This document shows positions 5,249-7,402 of a stretch of 7,402 nucleotides of DNA, piece by piece (position 1 is the stretch's first letter; each line of letters starts with the position of its first letter). The stretch comes from Spongiibacteraceae bacterium (GTDB lineage: Bacteria; Pseudomonadota; Gammaproteobacteria; Pseudomonadales; PIVM01): contig JAUXDF010000156.1 in assembly GCA_030618505.1 (NCBI GenBank), positions 1-7,402 of the forward strand, read 5' to 3'. The position numbers and the translations under genes are program-made. The notes under the pieces are model-generated. The model searched no databases, had not been told where the DNA came from, and saw nothing but the letters and a program-made list of their open reading frames with translations.

Positions 5249-7402
5249 CTACTCTGTAGCCTTTATCCATTCCTTTAGTGTGGCGCGCAATAAGCTGATA
5301 TCTACCGGTTTGCTCAGGTAGGCATTCATACCTGCCTTCAGGCTGTGTTCCTTATGCTCATCCATGATATGGGCGGTTAATGCAATGATGGGTGTGGGTG
5401 ATTGCTGGTTTTGCTTTTCCCATTCGCGTATTTTTGTCGTGGCTTCAAAGCCATCCATAACCGGCATTTCACAATCCATTAATACCAGATCAAATTGTCC
5501 TTGTTGTAGCGCTTTGCTAGCTTGTTTGCCGTTATTAACAGCCTCATAGTTAATCTCAAGTTTTTTGAGCATGCCGATAATGACTTTTTGATTGACGGGG
5601 TTGTCCTCGGCCAAGAGTACGTTGATCTTGCGGCTGTTCGTGCAGAGAGCTTGCTGGGAAAGTGGCTCTTGATCGCCTTGGTTTATTTTTTTAGTGAACT
5701 CTTGTGCTACGGTAATCTTTAGCACTTTCCCCGTTACCGGCTTTGTTAACACTTTACAGATGCCCGCTTCGCGTGCTTTTTGTTGGGAGGGAGCGTCACT
5801 GAGTCCGGTTAGCATGATGAGCAGTGGCCGCTGTTCGCTGGGAAGTTCATCCCTGATTTTGCTGGCCAGTTGCAGGCCGGTCATGTTGGGCATGTGATAG
5901 TCGATGATGGCGATATTATAGGGTGAGTCGAGATTGATTTTTGCACGTAACATGGCCATTGCTTCGTTGCCGCTGTGTGCCGTACTAACGCTCATGCCCC
6001 AACCGTTGGCTTGTTGTTTAATCACTTTGCGGCAGGTCTGGTTATCATCAACAACCAATAGACGCAGGTTTTGTAGTGTTTGCTCTATGTCTTGCTCTTT
6101 TTCTTTGCTGATGTGCTGTGCGGGTAGCGGAAGGTAAAACCAGAAACTGCTGCCCTTGCCCAGTTCACTATCAGCGCCAATTTCACCGCCCATTTTTTTG
6201 ATAATTTGTTTGGTTATAACCAGCCCGAGACCAAAGTGAAATTCATCTTTTTCTGCAGATTTTTCGCCTGAACTAAACAGTTTTTTCTGATCTGTGAGAC
6301 TGATGCCGCAGCCGGTGTCGCTGACGGTAAATTTTATGTGTGTATCATCATTTTGTTGTGATTGCATGGCGACGGTGAGAACGATCTCACCGTGTTCTGT
6401 ATGCTTGAAGGCATTGCTAAGAAGATGCAATAGTGCTTGTTTGAGTCGGGTGGCATCACCGATTAGCAGTGAGGGGACATTGGTATGAATATGGCTAATA
6501 AGCTCAATATTTTTATCCTCAGCCTCGGAGCGGTAGTCATCAATAGATTCATTGAGCAATAGGCTAAGGTCGAAGGGTTGGTGCTCAATCTCCATTTTGC
6601 CGGCATCAATTTTACTGCGATCAAGAATTTCATTGATCAGATTTAATAAAGCATGCCCGGAGCTTTGAATGGTATTGACATGATCTTTTTGTGTGGGTGT
6701 CAGGGCGGTATCCAGTAATAGTTCTGTCATGCCGATAACACCGTTCATCGGAGTGCGGACATCATGGCTGATACGGCTTAATATCGCCGCTTGCGCTTTT
6801 GCTTCTGCATCGCTGACGGCAATAAGTTGCTGCTGCTGCTGCTGTTGCAGGCGTTTTTTTAGGCTGAAGGCGACCAGGCTTAGCGTAATAATTAAACCTT
6901 CCAAGCCAAAGGCGTAGCTCGCCCAGACGCGGGCGAGATTAAGTTCAGCGATCGAGGTTTGTATGGCATAGGCGCCAGCGAGGATGACTAGTACCGTCCA
7001 CAGTCTGCTCATGACAATGGTTAATGCATAGCGATTATTTTCTGCAAGATAGCAGTGCAGTGGGGCGGCAAAGAGAATAGTGGTGGAGGTCGCCAGGCCG
7101 AAAAACATTAGCGCGTAGGTGGTGGGCAATGGCAGGATAAATACGCTAAGGTAGGCCACTATGTTGATCACAGCGGAGGCTATGATCGGTTTTTTCCAGT
7201 GGCCTTCCAGGTTCTGATAAGACAATAATAAATAGGCAAAATAAAGCGCAGAGCAATTAGCAATGCCGATGAAGGTGTGGACCATCGGTATTTGCCAGCT
7301 CGCTAGTGATGGTACAATGGATTGCAGTAGTCCGTTAGCAATAGACTGGATGCCAAGTATGGCAAAGAGATAAATGCCGTAGCTTAGATAGATAAACTGG
7401 CT
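5249..7402 (-). CDS. Hybrid sensor histidine kinase, 7TM membrane sensor, two receiver domains (N-terminus off the edge)
   Basis: Inner-membrane sensor kinase; 717 codons are visible and the frame has no stop up to 7402, so the ATG at 7285, inside the membrane region, is not the true start. Numbering from the window edge, about six hydrophobic segments fill residues 2-181, resembling the 7TMR-DISM membrane region; a periplasmic sensing domain probably precedes it outside the window. A short linker with seven glutamines (186-192) leads to HisKA with the phospho-accepting H213 in SHDVRTPMNG. HATPase follows, with N330 (N box), DTGCG at 362-366 and GLGL at about 391-394. Receiver 1 has D452-D453, phosphorylation site D501, T532 and K554; receiver 2 has E599-D600, D643, T676 and K698. 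The protein ends right after receiver 2, so no Hpt domain is present and a separate phosphotransfer protein is expected. Signal and target are unknown; no partner regulator is in the window. Confidence 0.93.
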   Translation of the reverse strand, partial: SQFIYLSYGIYLFAILGIQSIANGLLQSIVPSLASWQIPMVHTFIGIANCSALYFAYLLLSYQNLEGHWKKPIIASAVINIVAYLSVFILPLPTTYALMFFGLATSTTILFAAPLHCYLAENNRYALTIVMSRLWTVLVILAGAYAIQTSIAELNLARVWASYAFGLEGLIITLSLVAFSLKKRLQQQQQQQLIAVSDAEAKAQAAILSRISHDVRTPMNGVIGMTELLLDTALTPTQKDHVNTIQSSGHALLNLINEILDRSKIDAGKMEIEHQPFDLSLLLNESIDDYRSEAEDKNIELISHIHTNVPSLLIGDATRLKQALLHLLSNAFKHTEHGEIVLTVAMQSQQNDDTHIKFTVSDTGCGISLTDQKKLFSSGEKSAEKDEFHFGLGLVITKQIIKKMGGEIGADSELGKGSSFWFYLPLPAQHISKEKEQDIEQTLQNLRLLVVDDNQTCRKVIKQQANGWGMSVSTAHSGNEAMAMLRAKINLDSPYNIAIIDYHMPNMTGLQLASKIRDELPSEQRPLLIMLTGLSDAPSQQKAREAGICKVLTKPVTGKVLKITVAQEFTKKINQGDQEPLSQQALCTNSRKINVLLAEDNPVNQKVIIGMLKKLEINYEAVNNGKQASKALQQGQFDLVLMDCEMPVMDGFEATTKIREWEKQNQQSPTPIIALTAHIMDEHKEHSLKAGMNAYLSKPVDISLLRATLKEWIKATE
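6827..6847 (-). repeat. CAG/CAA triplet repeat coding for seven glutamines
   Basis: Seven successive glutamine codons in the kinase gene: five identical CAG codons flanked by one CAA on each side. It lies between the last membrane segment and the HisKA domain, in the linker that transmits the signal. Tandem triplets can change in number by slippage without breaking the frame; whether this one varies cannot be seen here. Confidence 0.9.

Noticed and set aside
5522..5897. Plus-strand ORFs inside the histidine kinase gene
   Set aside because: They lie antisense to the conserved receiver domains and have hydrophobic, low-information translations typical of shadow frames.
7283..7285. ATG at 7285 as the start of the histidine kinase
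   Set aside because: The frame stays open for 39 more codons to the window edge, and these encode a further hydrophobic segment like those of 7TM sensor kinases.

Overview
This 7.4 kb window looks like ordinary chromosome from a gammaproteobacterium of the Pseudomonas/Cellvibrio/marine-oligotroph type. The evidence is a trpG-trpD-trpC cluster facing a CRP gene that is very close to Pseudomonas Vfr, with a YhfA-type OsmC gene divergent from crp. That order is the one I recall for trpGDC-vfr-osmC in Pseudomonas; the placement below that level is inference. No insertion sequence, phage gene, CRISPR array, tRNA or rRNA is visible.

Left part (1-2666): the last codons of trpG, then trpD and monofunctional trpC on the plus strand, covering three steps of tryptophan synthesis from anthranilate formation to indole-3-glycerol phosphate. 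A clean bidirectional hairpin terminator separates trpC from the convergent crp gene, which starts at a TTG codon.

Middle (2667-3688): a 305-base divergent intergenic region probably holds the promoters of crp and yhfA. After yhfA comes a 288-base stretch with no intact gene. On its minus strand it carries a relic of coq7, the ubiquinone-biosynthesis hydroxylase. An N-terminal piece is joined out of frame to a C-terminal piece, and the middle, about 130 residues, is gone. This is the most notable observation in the window, because coq7 sits near this position in the Pseudomonas locus, and speD, which I would also expect there, is absent.

Right part (3689-7402): a 499-residue AAA+ ATPase of the Ycf46-like type, also starting at TTG, faces a large hybrid sensor histidine kinase on the minus strand. 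The kinase has a multi-pass membrane region resembling 7TMR-DISM sensors, then HisKA, HATPase and two receiver domains. Its reading frame stays open to the right edge, so its N-terminus lies outside. The ATPase and the kinase have no visible functional link to the tryptophan or CRP genes.

I found no previously undescribed multi-gene system here. The points worth follow-up are the coq7 relic, the uncharacterised ATPase and the kinase's glutamine-repeat linker.
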